A DNA stretch of 64,000 bases from Aplysia californica (GCF_000002075.1 NW_004797276.1:2768499-2832498); one strand, 5' to 3'. Shown: positions 49,249-60,589, numbered from the stretch's first letter. Numbers and translations are program-made. The notes: a model not told the origin generated them from the sequence alone.

Positions 49249-50653
49249 CTCTTTCCGGACGTATCGCCGATATATCGGCGCGAGTCCACACCCCTTGCGG
49301 ACGTATAGCCAAAATATTGGCTGTGATAGGGTGCCTCAGTATTGTTTCGTTTTAACATGATCCGTCATTTATAATTACTTTTTATTGTTATTTAAAACTT
49401 GGAAAGGGTTTAGGAAACAAAAACATCTTGTTTCACTTCGTCAAAGCGTGGATTGGAGAAAAAACGAGTGAATTAGTTCTTGTGGTCTTGCATCAATAAA
49501 ACGATGTAACCGGACTCAGTATAAATATCATAACTCTAACAAAAATTGGAATTGCTTTAAAAAAAAAAAGCTGCGCATTCAGAAATGTATGGATTATGCT
49601 CTTGTCCTGTTTCACATGTTTGGTGAATGTCATTTTTCCGTCAAAATTTATTTTTCTTTTCACCATCGTCATTTCTAACTCTTGTAATGCATACTTATGT
49701 TCAAAATTAATCCTTGTTTCATGTTGGAATGTATTCCTCATTCAATTTCCTTCAATTTGATATATATGTTACGATTTGAGTGATGGTTTTGCTTATACAG
49801 TGGAAACCATATATAACAGGCCCGGTAATAACAGGGATCTGGTAATAACAGGGATTTTTAAAGTCCCAGTTTTTTCCTTCTCTTTGTCTCTATTAAAAGT
49901 TATCGGCAATAACAGGGCCTCATCGGAGCCCAACCGGTTATAGCAGGGTTATAGCTCGTTAACAATGTGTAAAAAGTAAGAGAGAGAGTAACGCAGTGAT
50001 GGAGCAAGCCCACGCAAGCCATGCCACTGCAAGCACACGCGGTGTGTGAAGCGAGAGAGGGCTGCAGTGTGCTGCAGACCTCGATCTAGCCCGAAACTTA
50101 GCAACACGCACGTGTAATGTGTCACCAACGATGTCAAGCGCAAAAGAAAATGCCTTTCAATTGACAAAATATACGAAATAATCCAGGCTGTTGACAAAAG
50201 GCAAGCTCCACTTGCAGAGATTTGTCGTCAGTTCAACATTCCACAAGGGTCGATTCAAACCATTATCAAGGATACAGAGAAGATAGTGGCAGCAAACTCC
50301 AATGGAAAGTTTGCTCTGGATCGAAAGATGATGAGACTACCCGATGCAGATGCTGTGGACCAAGCTCTTCTGATGTGGTTTAAGTAAGGAGGCAAGGAGA
50401 AAGTTTATGCCAAACCCTCTGTTCGTGGGTACGTGTGGCAAGGGAAGCTACCCATGAAAAAGTACGGCTGGATTAGCCCACAAATGCTTACTTTCCTTGC
50501 ATTTCTGATTTAACAGGACATTTTCTCTACTCCCACCATCCCTGTTATATCAGGTTTCCACTGTATAAAGTTATTTTGTACACCACTTGTATAGCCTAAG
50601 CGAGCCACAAGTTAATTACGTCTAGACCCCAAAAAAACTACGTCCGGAAAGAG
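49249..50653. mobile_element. TTAA-type element interrupted by a pogo-like MITE
   Basis: Left CTCTTTCCGGACGTATCG after TTAC (49245-49248); right, reversed, CTCTTTCCGGACGTAG beside TTAA (50654-50657). Inverted ends of 15 bp. Without the insert at 49798-50563 it is about 640 bp. Confidence 0.72.
49798..50563 (+). mobile_element. Pogo/Tigger-like element, copy 1, 766 bp
   Basis: CAGTGGAAACCATATATAAC and, reversed, CAGTGGAAACCTGATATAAC, with TA on both sides (49796-49797, 50564-50565). It keeps only a transposase N-terminus in remnant form (EIIQAVDKRQAPLAEICRQF, then IPQGSIQTIIKD), a CENP-B type helix-turn-helix. No DDE domain. Confidence 0.85.
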
Positions 50654-50657
50654 TTAA

Positions 50658-51041
50658 TGAGTGCTCACTATTCATATCCAAAAGTTTTTAAAAATAAATT
50701 TAGCTCACTGTTTCCATATGTCCAGAGTTAAAGGGATGGATAAAAACAGTCGCCCTTGACCTCTGACCTTCCTTCGTTGTCCTTTGTGAGTTATTTGGGT
50801 AGTCTATGAGAATGTTTGATGATATCCTTGGTACACTTTCCTACTGTTTAATTGTAGCCCTTATTAAGACTCCATAGGGCTGATCTAGACTAGAAGACAA
50901 ACTACTTTCTAGTTAATCATGCTCCGCTTCATTCATCCCATGACTTGCATCATCAGGGGGAACTGAGCATAGGAGATGTTGAGAGTTTTGTCCATGTCTC
51001 TCTTCCTGTCGTCCCGCCGAGGAGTCCAATCTTACATCAAT
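50658..51041. other. Intergenic, nothing recognised
   Basis: Between two TTAA elements; no feature seen. Confidence 0.5.
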
Positions 51042-51045
51042 TTAA

Positions 51046-51544
51046 CCCTGTCAGACCGTACATCGGGCATACTCAAAACATCAACTATGTGCCAAATTAC
51101 TGCTTGACCAGTAATAGGGAGGCCGCGTCATAAAATCACATCATATTTAAAAATAGCCAGCCAATCAGCTCTAAACTCTGCATTTAGTGCGAGAACTGAT
51201 CATTGCAAATGGTCGACTCCATGAGGTTGGACTGCAGTGTTGTTTGTCTTCTAAATTTTGGATTTTTATCGTCATGAAGAGACATGCTGATGAACCAAGC
51301 ACTTCGACAGGAAAGAGGGCTAGGTCTCAACTGTTTACCACACATGAAGTGCTTGAAGACCCATCGGATTATGAAGGAGATCTTGATCATGACTTCGAGA
51401 GCAGTGGTGGTAGTAGTAGATTCTAGTGATGAAAGCATGGACTTCGACGATAGTGGTGATGATGAACCACATGCGTTTCTGCACTTTTGATCAGGAGGCC
51501 AGGTATAGGGGGAAGTTAGGTTAAGGGGGTTAAGTCTGACAGGG
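51046..51544 (+). mobile_element. 499-bp piggyBac-derived element, TTAA both sides
   Basis: CCCTGTCAGACCGTAC and, reversed, CCCTGTCAGACTTAAC; TTAA at 51042-51045 and 51545-51548. The TTAA-CCC start is the classic piggyBac terminus. Confidence 0.85.
51274..51426 (+). pseudogene. piggyBac transposase N-terminal fragment
   Basis: 50 codons: MKRHADEPSTSTGKRARSQL, then FTTHEVLEDPSDYEGDLDHD and ESSGGSS, ending TAG. Basic start, then a T/S-x-E-x-hydrophobic helix and acidic stretch, as in piggyBac transposases. A second frame continues DSSDESMDFDDSGDDEP to 51490. No DDD catalytic domain remains. Confidence 0.6.
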
Positions 51545-51548
51545 TTAA

Positions 51549-52465
51549 TGGGACCAGCTTTTTTTCATCAGGTTACTTTTCCTAATGTGGGAGTGGAAAA
51601 GAAGGGCAAGGCCCCTCAGTTCCGGTCTCTACAAACCAATCCAAGTTGTCTAATTGTTGTGTTTTTCTCTGGCCTTACATGGACTGTTAGATTTTTTGTT
51701 GCTCATGGGTCAGTTTCAGGGCATTTGTATTCATACTGCAGTTCTAATCAGACCTTAGTGAGGGTCAAATATAGTTGAAGCTTAGGATTTTACTTGCAGT
51801 AGAGATTTGATTCAGATTCATACATTTTGTCTGTTGGTCATGCCCCCACATAAACATTTTTTCTACTAAGTAAATCCTAGTTGGTATAGAAATTATTTTT
51901 GACTCAATAATTGTTTTCTTCGGTCAAATTTTTATTTTACTGGTAGTCATATTGGGCACAATGTCCGGATGTAATAATATTCACTTCAGTGGAAAATGTC
52001 AAAACATGGCGAGTTCATTTCACAATTCAGGAATACCAAGACAAAATTTTAACTTCTTCATATTGTCTCTGTGATGTGATTTTTTCTGGTCTCATGTACT
52101 GATTTTCTTGCTCAATGTGGTAAGTGAAAACAATATCCTTTTATGCTCATTTATAATTCAGCCAGCAAAAAGTGCCATTGCAGTACCCACTTCACTTACA
52201 CAGTAACTTTATTCACTGATAATACATTAAGTGGTATTTAGTGAAAATTATTTCTCTAAGTGACAAAGTTGTTCAGTATAATATGTTGTGGTAAAATAAT
52301 CTCTGCAGAGTGAATATCTTTGCTCTGTAATACATTATGTGAAAGCTCCCTTTGCAAAATTTGAATTTTTCTTCTTTAAAGTAAACTTACACATACCATA
52401 AGACGAGTGTTTTTTTTAATTGTTTTTTAACGCCTTACTAGACCCATGTCAATTTGAAAGCATTG
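51549..52465. other. Intergenic, nothing recognised
   Basis: AT-rich DNA without element or gene signature. Confidence 0.5.
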
Positions 52466-52525
52466 CACTTGCCCTCCTGCCCAGAGGTTCTATTGAATAT
52501 AAACCTCTGAGCAGGAGGGCAAGTG
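52466..52525. repeat. 24-bp-stem hairpin
   Basis: Arms 52466-52489 (CACTTGCCCTCCTGC...) and 52502-52525 pair with a single mismatch; 12-nt loop. GC-rich within AT-rich surroundings. Confidence 0.85.
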
Positions 52526-52836
52526 TGGAAAGAAAAGGGCAAGAAAAGAAAACCTGAGAAGAGGGAGCGGGAAAGATTGAGATCAATTTTTTCTTTAGTA
52601 CCGTATGTGTTGATAACAATGGTCAGAATTAATCATGAGAAGTAGTTATGTAGCGAGCATTCAATATTTTTTTTGTTACCCGTGAGACTAGAGGGTGTAG
52701 TAAAAAAACTAGCAGGCTGCTTTGCAGACAGTAGGTTAAATAAATAACCCTGAGTTCAGCACAGCTATATATCATAGTGTCAGAGCTATTGTTTAAGGAC
52801 TGAGATCTAGGCCTACTGATTTGTCAGAGTCGAGAA

Positions 52837-52968
52837 ATGAGTAAACGGGTTGATGACAGTGGACGCCAAGGTGATAGAATCAACATATGCTCGAAATGTG
52901 CATTGTGTCCTGAAGATAAGACGAAAAGGGTGCTGACAGGACTGCACCGACATTGTCACTCATTGTGA
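52837..52968 (+). other. Small Cys/His-rich open frame in a dispersed repeat
   Basis: 43 codons: MSKRVDDSGRQGDRINICSK then CALCPEDKTKRVLTGLHRHC, HSL, stop. The start and the preceding GTCAGAGCTAT resemble 46320-46390. Pattern CxxCxxC...HxxHCH is zinc-binding-like; family unknown. Confidence 0.35.
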
Positions 52969-53730
52969 CTGTGGCATCATCAATTACCAACTTATTACTT
53001 ATAATGAGATGAACCTAAGATCATTTTTTTAAACGTTTCCATTTGCTATGGGAATGGAGAACAAACACAAGCAACTTCTGTCATATCCATTATATACATG
53101 TATTCCATTATAAAACTTTCAAATGGGCACAAGATCAAAGTTGGGAGAGAGATTTGTCATGACGCGGAAATGTTTGTGAAAACCCAACTCAAGATGAAAG
53201 CATTAATCGTTTTGTCCTAGCGAGGTTGTAGCCTTACAGTACAGTAGTCTCCGCCAAAACGCACGGTGCTCGGGAGGGCTCCTTAGCGTGTGTTTATACG
53301 GAGTGTGCGTTTACATAAACCTTTGCAAGGGGAGGAAGGGACGCAGTCATCTCATTGCCTTGATATTCTAGTGACCTCCCTTTGGGGTGGGGGTCACAGA
53401 ATTCTACACTTATAGAAGCGGAACTCCCTCTTTGCGATCGCTGATTCGCTGTGAGGAATTGAAACTAAAACATGGCGGCCAGTTGAGGGCACCTTTGGCT
53501 GTGCTGCACAGCGAAGCTTCGCGTTGCTATGCACGCTGATGTTAGTGGTAGGGCTTGGAAGACACCTTACATCAGTATTTTAAAACTTTCTTCAAGGAGG
53601 AAATATAGTGAAATAGTCTAATATATGTACATTTTTATAATGCCAACAATATGTCATAATTGGCAATGTTACAATGTTTTTGTATTTGTATTGTTGGTTT
53701 GTTGTTTTTTTAATGATGGGATGGGATCTA

Positions 53731-53765
53731 GATCTAGATAGATCTAGATCTCTAGATCTACTAAA
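53731..53765. repeat. TAGATC/AGATCT-rich patch
   Basis: Short tandem TCTAGATC words; similar patches occur in many other places in the window. Confidence 0.7.
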
Positions 53766-54477
53766 GATCTTCACAATCACAATACACTTGATAATAACAC
53801 TAATTATGAACATTAATTCTGTTGGCAAAATATCTAGATATAGTCTTTATTAGTTCTAGATCTACGATAAAGGGGACGCTGACAGTAACATTTAACTTAA
53901 GGCCATCCAAAGAAAGCAAAAAAGAACAATATAAGCCTTTTCTCCAATTTACTAGAAAGAGATAAATAAATTGAGCTTATATTGAGGAAATGTATTATTT
54001 CTCACTTTAAGAATTCATCTCTGTGTTTGCATCAGTAGTGTGTACAACAACATGCTTTGTTTAAAGCACGTGCGAGTCTAACAAATACAAGAGATTGGAG
54101 AATGTGTCGGTAGCACATAAAATACATAGGCCTATTGTACATGCTGCCAAAAACACAAAATGCAGAAAAGGCCTCAAAATATTGGTTTACACATAAAAGC
54201 CAATAATGCAAAACAGAGTAAACAAGAGTGGAACTGGCATATGTTTCCTGAATATATGTTCAAAGTCATTTTCTGTGTGTTGGGAGTGTAATTTCTAATG
54301 CATGAATGATAGGCTCATTCAGATGAGATAATGAAGAAACTTGTGTCTACAGTCACAACAGAAAGAGTTCCATGGTGAGTGATCACTGGTCAAGGATTTC
54401 AGAGCTGTGTGCATTTTGAGAAAAATTTATCCCCATACCCTGGATCACATGTTGAGGGGATGGGCTTGTCCCCCTGT

Positions 54478-55085
54478 AATCCCCGCACACAGTAAACAAA
54501 CACATATTTTTGAACACGAATATAAGAAAAAATAAGTGGTCTCGTAATAGTTACGGATCAAATTGAAGTCCTGTTTCAATTCGATTAATTGATAAAAGTG
54601 CGTATCGCAATGCGTTGGCCACCCCCTGCCCTATAGGCCTATGCTATTTAATAAATACATTCGTCAGACCTGGAATCTTTAATGCCCGCACACAGTAAAC
54701 AAACACACATTTTTGAACACGTATAAGAAAAAATAAGTGGTGTCTTGTTACGGATCAAATCGAAGTCCTGTTACAATTCAATTAATTGATAAAAGCGTGT
54801 ATCGCAAGGCATCGGCTAACCCAGCACTATTACGCTATTTTATAAATACATTCGTCAGATCTGGAATCTTTAATCTTTAATTTTTAATCCCCGCACACAG
54901 TAAGCAAACACATATTCATGAACACGTATAAAAAAATAAGTGGTCTCTTGTTACGGATCAAATTGAAGTCTTGTTACAATTCAATAAAATTGATAATTGC
55001 AATGCATTGGCTAACTCAGCATTATACGCTATTTAATAATACATTCGTCAGATTTGGAATCTTAAATTATAATCATAATTATATG
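54478..55085. repeat. Three tandem copies of a roughly 206-bp repeat
   Basis: Each copy starts near CCCGCACACAGTAAACAAAC (about 54480, 54685, 54891) and contains GTTACGGATCAAATTGAAGT, AATTCAATTAATTGATAAAA and TACATTCGTCAGA. Confidence 0.85.
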
Positions 55086-55554
55086 TGCCCGCGCGTGGAA
55101 AGTGAAAGGAATTAAAAATGCTTTCAAAAACAATTATGAAAGTAACATAATTAAAGTAGGACTACATGTGCTTATAAAGGCCCAAAAAAGTGTATGGATG
55201 CTGAAATGAATGTTTCAGATGAAAATAATACGCTATCTCTACTACTGTAGTAGGCCTATGCGGTCAAAAATTTATTATCAAATATCTAGGCTACTGAACT
55301 ATCGAACACCTAGATCTAGATTCTCCTACTTTTACACAATGACTTAGATCTATATCTATTCGTCTTAACCGATGAGTATTTTTTTCAAACATTAATTTGT
55401 ACACATCTATAGGTTCTATTGGTATTTTTTTACTTTCCCTCCTGTCTCACATTCAGCTACCAGTTGTCTATTTTCGACTAACTATTGATGCGCTGAACAC
55501 AAATATCAACTTCATTTCCGTCGTAAATTAATGGTTTTTGAAATATTTGATTGT

Positions 55555-55670
55555 TTTTAACCGAGATAGACATGCTTTGGACCAATCGGGGGCTTCCAGA
55601 GGGGCCTGCCCCACTGGGGTAAAAGAAAATCTGGGGGGTCACAGGGGGGGCTGCCCCCCTGTTTTTACCC
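55555..55670. other. GGGG/CCCC-rich patch
   Basis: GGGGCCTGCCCCACTGGGG and GGGGGGCTGCCCCCCTG: self-complementary patches in AT-rich DNA, with possible stem structure. No gene. Confidence 0.4.
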
Positions 55671-56090
55671 ATAATTTGATATTTTACAGTTAGATTTGAA
55701 ATTGTCTTGAAAATAATTGATTTGCGACAGTTTTAGTGGCTTTATGTGTGATCTGCAGCAAACAGTACAGCAGTTTGACCCCTGAAACAGTGCATCTGTG
55801 TGCGGGATTGAAAGTAAAAATTTACCGTTCTATTTTATTCTAGAAATTTCTTTAAAGAAAATTCTTTAATAAATACTAGCCCAATATTTTTTTTAAAAAT
55901 CCCAGTCAATGGTTTCTACAGATTTTTAAAAAGTTTAAAGCTGGAGCTAAATCTCTTATAAAAGCAAGTCCGTCCTTTTTTCTACTTCTGCTGGCGACAT
56001 AAAGCTAATTATTGAACGCATGTTTTGAGAACATTAATTAGATCTAGTGAAAAAATATGTTCAGTGTAATAAAACAAAGGAAGAGGCAAG

Positions 56091-56400
56091 CCGTACTTAA
56101 TGACGGCTAGACTGGCAGTCTAGCCGTACTTAATATTGATGGCTGAATTGTAAATGAAAATTTTAGTTTGCAATGCCTAAAGTATTTGTATTTCAGACAA
56201 AACCAAAAGGTGCCTTACTGACTTGCATGTTTTTAAACCTGAATAATTACTAGATCTAGATCTAATGAGACCTGTGTACTTAACAGGCTTGAGTCGATTG
56301 GGCCAAACCTAGATCTAAGTACGGCTAGACTGGCAGTCTAGCCGTACTCAAGTACGGCTAGACTCTCAGTCTAGCCGTACTTAAGTACGGCTAGCCACTT
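56091..56400. mobile_element. 310-bp element with hairpin arrays at both ends
   Basis: The palindrome ACGGCTAGACTGGCAGTCTA occurs at 56103-56128, 56318-56348 and 56351-56381, with half units CCGTACTTAA (56091) and AAGTACGGCTAGCC (56384). The AT-rich interior lacks coding. Same design as the 29360 and 42783 elements at small scale, with unrelated sequence. Confidence 0.6.
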
Positions 56401-56544
56401 CGTAAAACAAATTTTTTGTAACAAGTTTTGCTACTAAAAAATTACGTAGGCCATATTCGTATGCAAAATGTGTGTGGCAAGCTAGAATTAATGCTGTGAG
56501 CAATCCCATCCATGTTACGAATTTTTTCAGTTCTGTAGATCTTA

Positions 56545-56613
56545 TATTTTTATAAACTCTCTATGCCTGCTTTTTCTGTTGTTGCACCCAAAAACACAAC
56601 AATTTAAAACCAC
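56545..56613 (-). pseudogene. Possible THAP-domain N-terminal fragment
   Basis: The minus strand reads VVLNCCVFGCNNRKSRHREF then IKI and a stop. C-x4-C followed by xNR is the first half of the THAP zinc domain, found in P-element transposases and host THAP proteins. The second half (CxxH) is missing, so this is a fragment or chance. Confidence 0.25.
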
Positions 56614-57585
56614 AATTCCAATCTCTAGGTTGCACAGTGAATTCTGTAACTCAAAATTACAAACTGGACAGTAAATGTTCCACTTTTCACTCGTTTGTAA
56701 AAGCCGCTCTTGCTTTAAAAGCAAGGGTTACTTCCGAAAACGATAAATCGTGCCCTCAAGACGCCATTGTTTTCGGTCTTCAATTCCTCACAGGTCACGT
56801 GGTACAGTTCCCGTTCTATAAGTGTAGAATTCTGTGGCTTTGGGCCAATAATGTGACGACACGTGACTGTTTTGTAAAAGATTCCCAGACTGCGTTTAAG
56901 ACTGCAAAGGCGTTGAATGGGTGTGTGTGGAGGGGGGGGGGGGGCAGAAAGACAGACTCGATTTAATGAATGCGCCATAAAATATCGGGAACCAATAGCC
57001 TAAAAAGAAATTGTTGGTGATAGTCAAAGAGACGACGGCCCAGCCACGTGGCTTTCCATTTCCAAGCGACCACCCCCGGCCGTAAATTCATGAACGAGCA
57101 TTCACGCGTGTTGCGCATCATCATAGCGGCATAGGTCTAACTAAACATTAGCCAACACGCAGTCACTTAAACAACAGCCAGAAACCTTCTCTCAAAGAGA
57201 GGCATTTCCAGTGACCAATCAAATAACGTTTCAGTCCCCCAACCCCCCAACATATCACCCGACCAGTCTTAGACCTATGTGTCTGTGGAAAGTTGGGTGT
57301 GAAAACGCTGTCCATCACTCTCTTTGTTCGGCGCAAGGGGCAGTCTCGCCAAATATCCGATTTTTCTAGGCTTGTCTTCTGCAAGCTGTACAGATCGCAC
57401 AGTAGTCGTTGTGAAAATTTCCCTCAATCAAACTTTACCTGTCAGCGTGTTTCGCAGATCGGAGCGTGCGTTTAGAGGGTGTGACCGTCTTAATTATATT
57501 AGTAAAAAACCTGTCAGATGATGAAAGCGTGCGTTTGAGCGGAGCGTGCTTTCATATGGCGTGCGTTTAGGCGGAGACTACTGTA

Positions 57586-58142
57586 TAGTGACAGCTCTCT
57601 TTATCTGAGCAATAGCCTTAACCATTGTCTCTTTATAGCAATTTCCTCTGACTTGGAAGCGACTGTAAAGATCTTTGCTTTTATTTACCAGTCCTAGCAG
57701 TTGACTAGAAGTAAACAGTATTGGACTCCACTGCTTCTTCTTACACTTACAGTCCTTTTTCATTCTTCAAGCTTGAGACTAGATTTTAAGAAATAGTAAA
57801 GAGACTCTAAAAAATGGTACATGTATCTTCATTGTGGCTACAGCCTACTGTCATTTGGTCAAACGTAGAGTATAAGTGTTGCCTTAGCATAAAGGTAATT
57901 ATAGCAACATGGGGTACCGGTAAGTGGTCTGGAGAATGAACTGAGGAAAGATTCATAGTTGACCAAAAAAAAAAAAAAAAAAAAACTGAAGAGAGACACT
58001 ATGAACACTGGTTAGGGACAGAAAAAGGCTTTAGAGAAAAGATGAGTACAAAAACAGCACCCTAATCATCACTGGGGCTAAAAGCAAGGGAAAGGGAACT
58101 CGGCATTGTCAACACAGTGCCAAATATTGTATATATTGATTA
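57586..58142. other. Intergenic, A-run
   Basis: A21 run at about 57965-57985; otherwise unrecognised. Confidence 0.5.
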
Positions 58143-58918
58143 CAGTGGAAACCATATATAACAGGCCCGGTAATAATAACAGATTTTTTAAATCCCCGTT
58201 TTTTTCCTACTCTTTGTCTCTATTAAAAGTTATCGGCAATAACAGGGCCTCATCGCAGCCCAACCGGTTATAGTAGGGACACAGGCTCGTTAACAATGTG
58301 TAAAAGAGAGAGAGAGAGAAACGCAGTGATGGAGCAAGCCCACGCAAGCCATGCCACTACAACAAGTACACGCAGCATGTGAAGCGAGAGAGGGCTGTGG
58401 TGTGCTGCACACCTCGATCTAGCCCGAAACCTACATGTAGCAACACGCGCGCGTAATGTGTCACCAACGATGTCAAGCGAAAATGCCTTTCAACTGACAA
58501 AAAAAAAAACCGAAATAATCCAGGCTGTTGACAAAAAGCAAGCTCCACTTGCAGAGATTTGTCGTCAGTTCGACTTTCCACAAGGGTCGATTCACGGTCA
58601 CACCATTATCAAGGATAGAGAGAATATAGTGGCAGCATACTCCAATGGGAAGTTTGCTCTGGATCGAAAGAAGATGAGACTACCCAATGCAGATGCTGTG
58701 GACCAAGCTCTCCTGGTGTGGTTTAAGGCGGCAAGGAGAAAGTTGGTGCCAAAACCTCTGTTTTCGTGGGTACTTGTGGCAAGGGAAACTACCCATGAAT
58801 AAGTACAGCTGGATTAGTCAACCAATGTTTACTTTCCTTGCATTTCTGATTTAACAGGGATAAGATAACAGGACATTTTCTCTACTCCCATCATCCCTGT
58901 TATATCAGGTTTCCACTG
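58143..58918 (+). mobile_element. Pogo/Tigger-like element, copy 2, 776 bp
   Basis: Same TIRs as 49798 (CAGTGGAAACCATATATAAC), TA on both sides. The frame around 58458-58802 (numbers inclusive of stop) encodes IIQAVDKKQAPLAEICRQFD and LDRKKMRLPNADAVDQALLV, a CENP-B type DNA-binding N-terminus, then stops. No catalytic domain. Confidence 0.85.
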
Positions 58919-58920
58919 TA

Positions 58921-59752
58921 CTTTTTATAAACAACATGGAAACCATGTCAGTTTTCTTTCATGACTTTATTCACAAAGCAAAGGGAATAATTTTTTATTA
59001 CTTTCAAATAAACACCAAACTTACCAAAGGAGACTGCATTTCTCCCACAAAAGTCACAGACAGTCCTGTTTCACATCCTTCTCTACAGTATCACAAACTG
59101 ATACTCATCATATATTATTCATCCTTAAAACGTAAGACTTTTTCACCAACAATTAACAAAAGGAAAAATGTGTAGAGACTAAAAGATAAAATGAGATCCA
59201 AAGTTATTTGACAAAGGTACCGACAAAGAAGATATAAGACAGATCTCAAAATCTTAGCCACGGCGTCACTTTTCACCCGATTCCGTTACCTTTAGTTAGC
59301 GTGACTCAGCGGCCTGCTGGAGTTCCCCGGCTCGGGGTCACGGGGTTAATGAGCCCTGAAGCGACTTTGCCGTTGTCAGTTAAGAAGTTCGCATTTTTGT
59401 CTACGTTTGAAACGATAAAACTTCTTCCCCATCCCACACAGCAAACCATTACGCGCATGTACTAAAAGCTCAATGTCTTGAGATTTACTCTGCGTTAGAA
59501 TGGTTAATTTCTGTGCCTTAGTTTTCTTTGAGATAAGTGTTTGTAAAGTACCCAATTTGTCCTATTTTAGTTACATGAATAAATGATTGTTTTAAAACAG
59601 CATGACAGATCTCTCCAAAATATGTGTTAAACTGACTACGAATATCATGTCTTTTACCATGATAAATCTTTAAACCTGCGCAAGTTATAAGAGAAGAAAG
59701 ATGCACATCTGCATTTTTTAAACTAAGACACTCAGCATTAGCTCTTGTTCTA
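58921..59752. other. Intergenic, nothing recognised
   Basis: No element or gene signature seen. Confidence 0.5.
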
Positions 59753-60587
59753 CAGTGGGGGGGTCGCATTCAACGAGGTTGCTGGGACCGGCTTGTTGTC
59801 CTCGTTGGATCCGACCTCTGGTTGAACGGGACTAAGGCTAAAGAAAAAAAAAAAGAGACAAGTTATTAAGTATAAATTACATGATGTACCAATACCAATA
59901 ATTAAAACAGTTGTTCCCCCTGATGACGAAAATCTCAAACAGCATAAGTGTGCGCGTGTTTGAGCCGTGTTCTGACCGTCATTTGTGCATTTTAAAATAT
60001 TTTTTTTCCGGAACACTTCTCGTGTGGAAACATACCCTCTCACATCTAGGCCTAGATCTACATAAAGTAAAGGAAGGAGCTTGGATTTTCTGATCAGGGG
60101 AAGAAAAGAAAATTGAAAAAAAAAGGTCTCGATCTAGACCAACCCATCCAGAGTTCATCCAGTTTCACCCACCCCCTCCCATCCCTACCATAGGCTAACT
60201 CTCGCCCATCCTCTTGGCTTTGGGGTCCATATTAGGAGGCACACTAGAATCTAGATCTAGCAATACAATGTGTTAGCATAGAGTTACCCCCTTTTAAACT
60301 TATAGCGTACATCTATGTGTGTTAGGAATTGAGGATGGGCCTTGTGCTTTCTTTGCCTGAGAATATGAGATGGAGAGAAAGGAGAAAAATTATTCGCTTT
60401 TGGAGCTGTTAAAAAAGTTAATTGCTTTTATTTGGTTATTGCGACCTCGTTGAAAGCGACTTCGGTCTCTTTGCAACCTCGTTGGAGCCGACGTATATTT
60501 ACATATATAGAGGGGAAAAAATCAGGGATTGCCTCGTTCGAGCCGACTTCTCGTTGAATGTGACCTCGTTGAATGCGACACCCACTG
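59753..60587. mobile_element. 835-bp TA-flanked MITE with subterminal repeats
   Basis: CAGTGGGGGGGTCGCATTCA and, reversed, CAGTGGGTGTCGCATTCAAC; TA at 59751-59752 and 60588-60589. The unit CCTCGTTGAAAGCGAC/GCCTCGTTCGAGCCGAC is repeated five to six times near the right end. No coding. Confidence 0.75.
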
Positions 60588-60589
60588 TA

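Larger units (their letters stand above)
53242..57583. mobile_element. 4.3-kb TA-flanked element with CAGTAGTC termini
   Basis: CAGTAGTCTCCGCCAAAACG and, reversed, CAGTAGTCTCCGCCTAAACG (TIR 24 bp), with TA at 53240-53241 and 57584-57585. The subterminal GTGCGTTT/GGAGCGTGC words repeat at the right end. It contains 206-bp tandem repeats, hairpin clusters and a possible THAP-like fragment, but no transposase I can recognise. It may be a large non-autonomous element, or a pair of related ends enclosing host DNA. Confidence 0.65.

Noticed and set aside
56637-56966. 109-codon plus-strand gene
   Set aside because: No family signature, ends in a G-run low-complexity stretch, within a mobile element.
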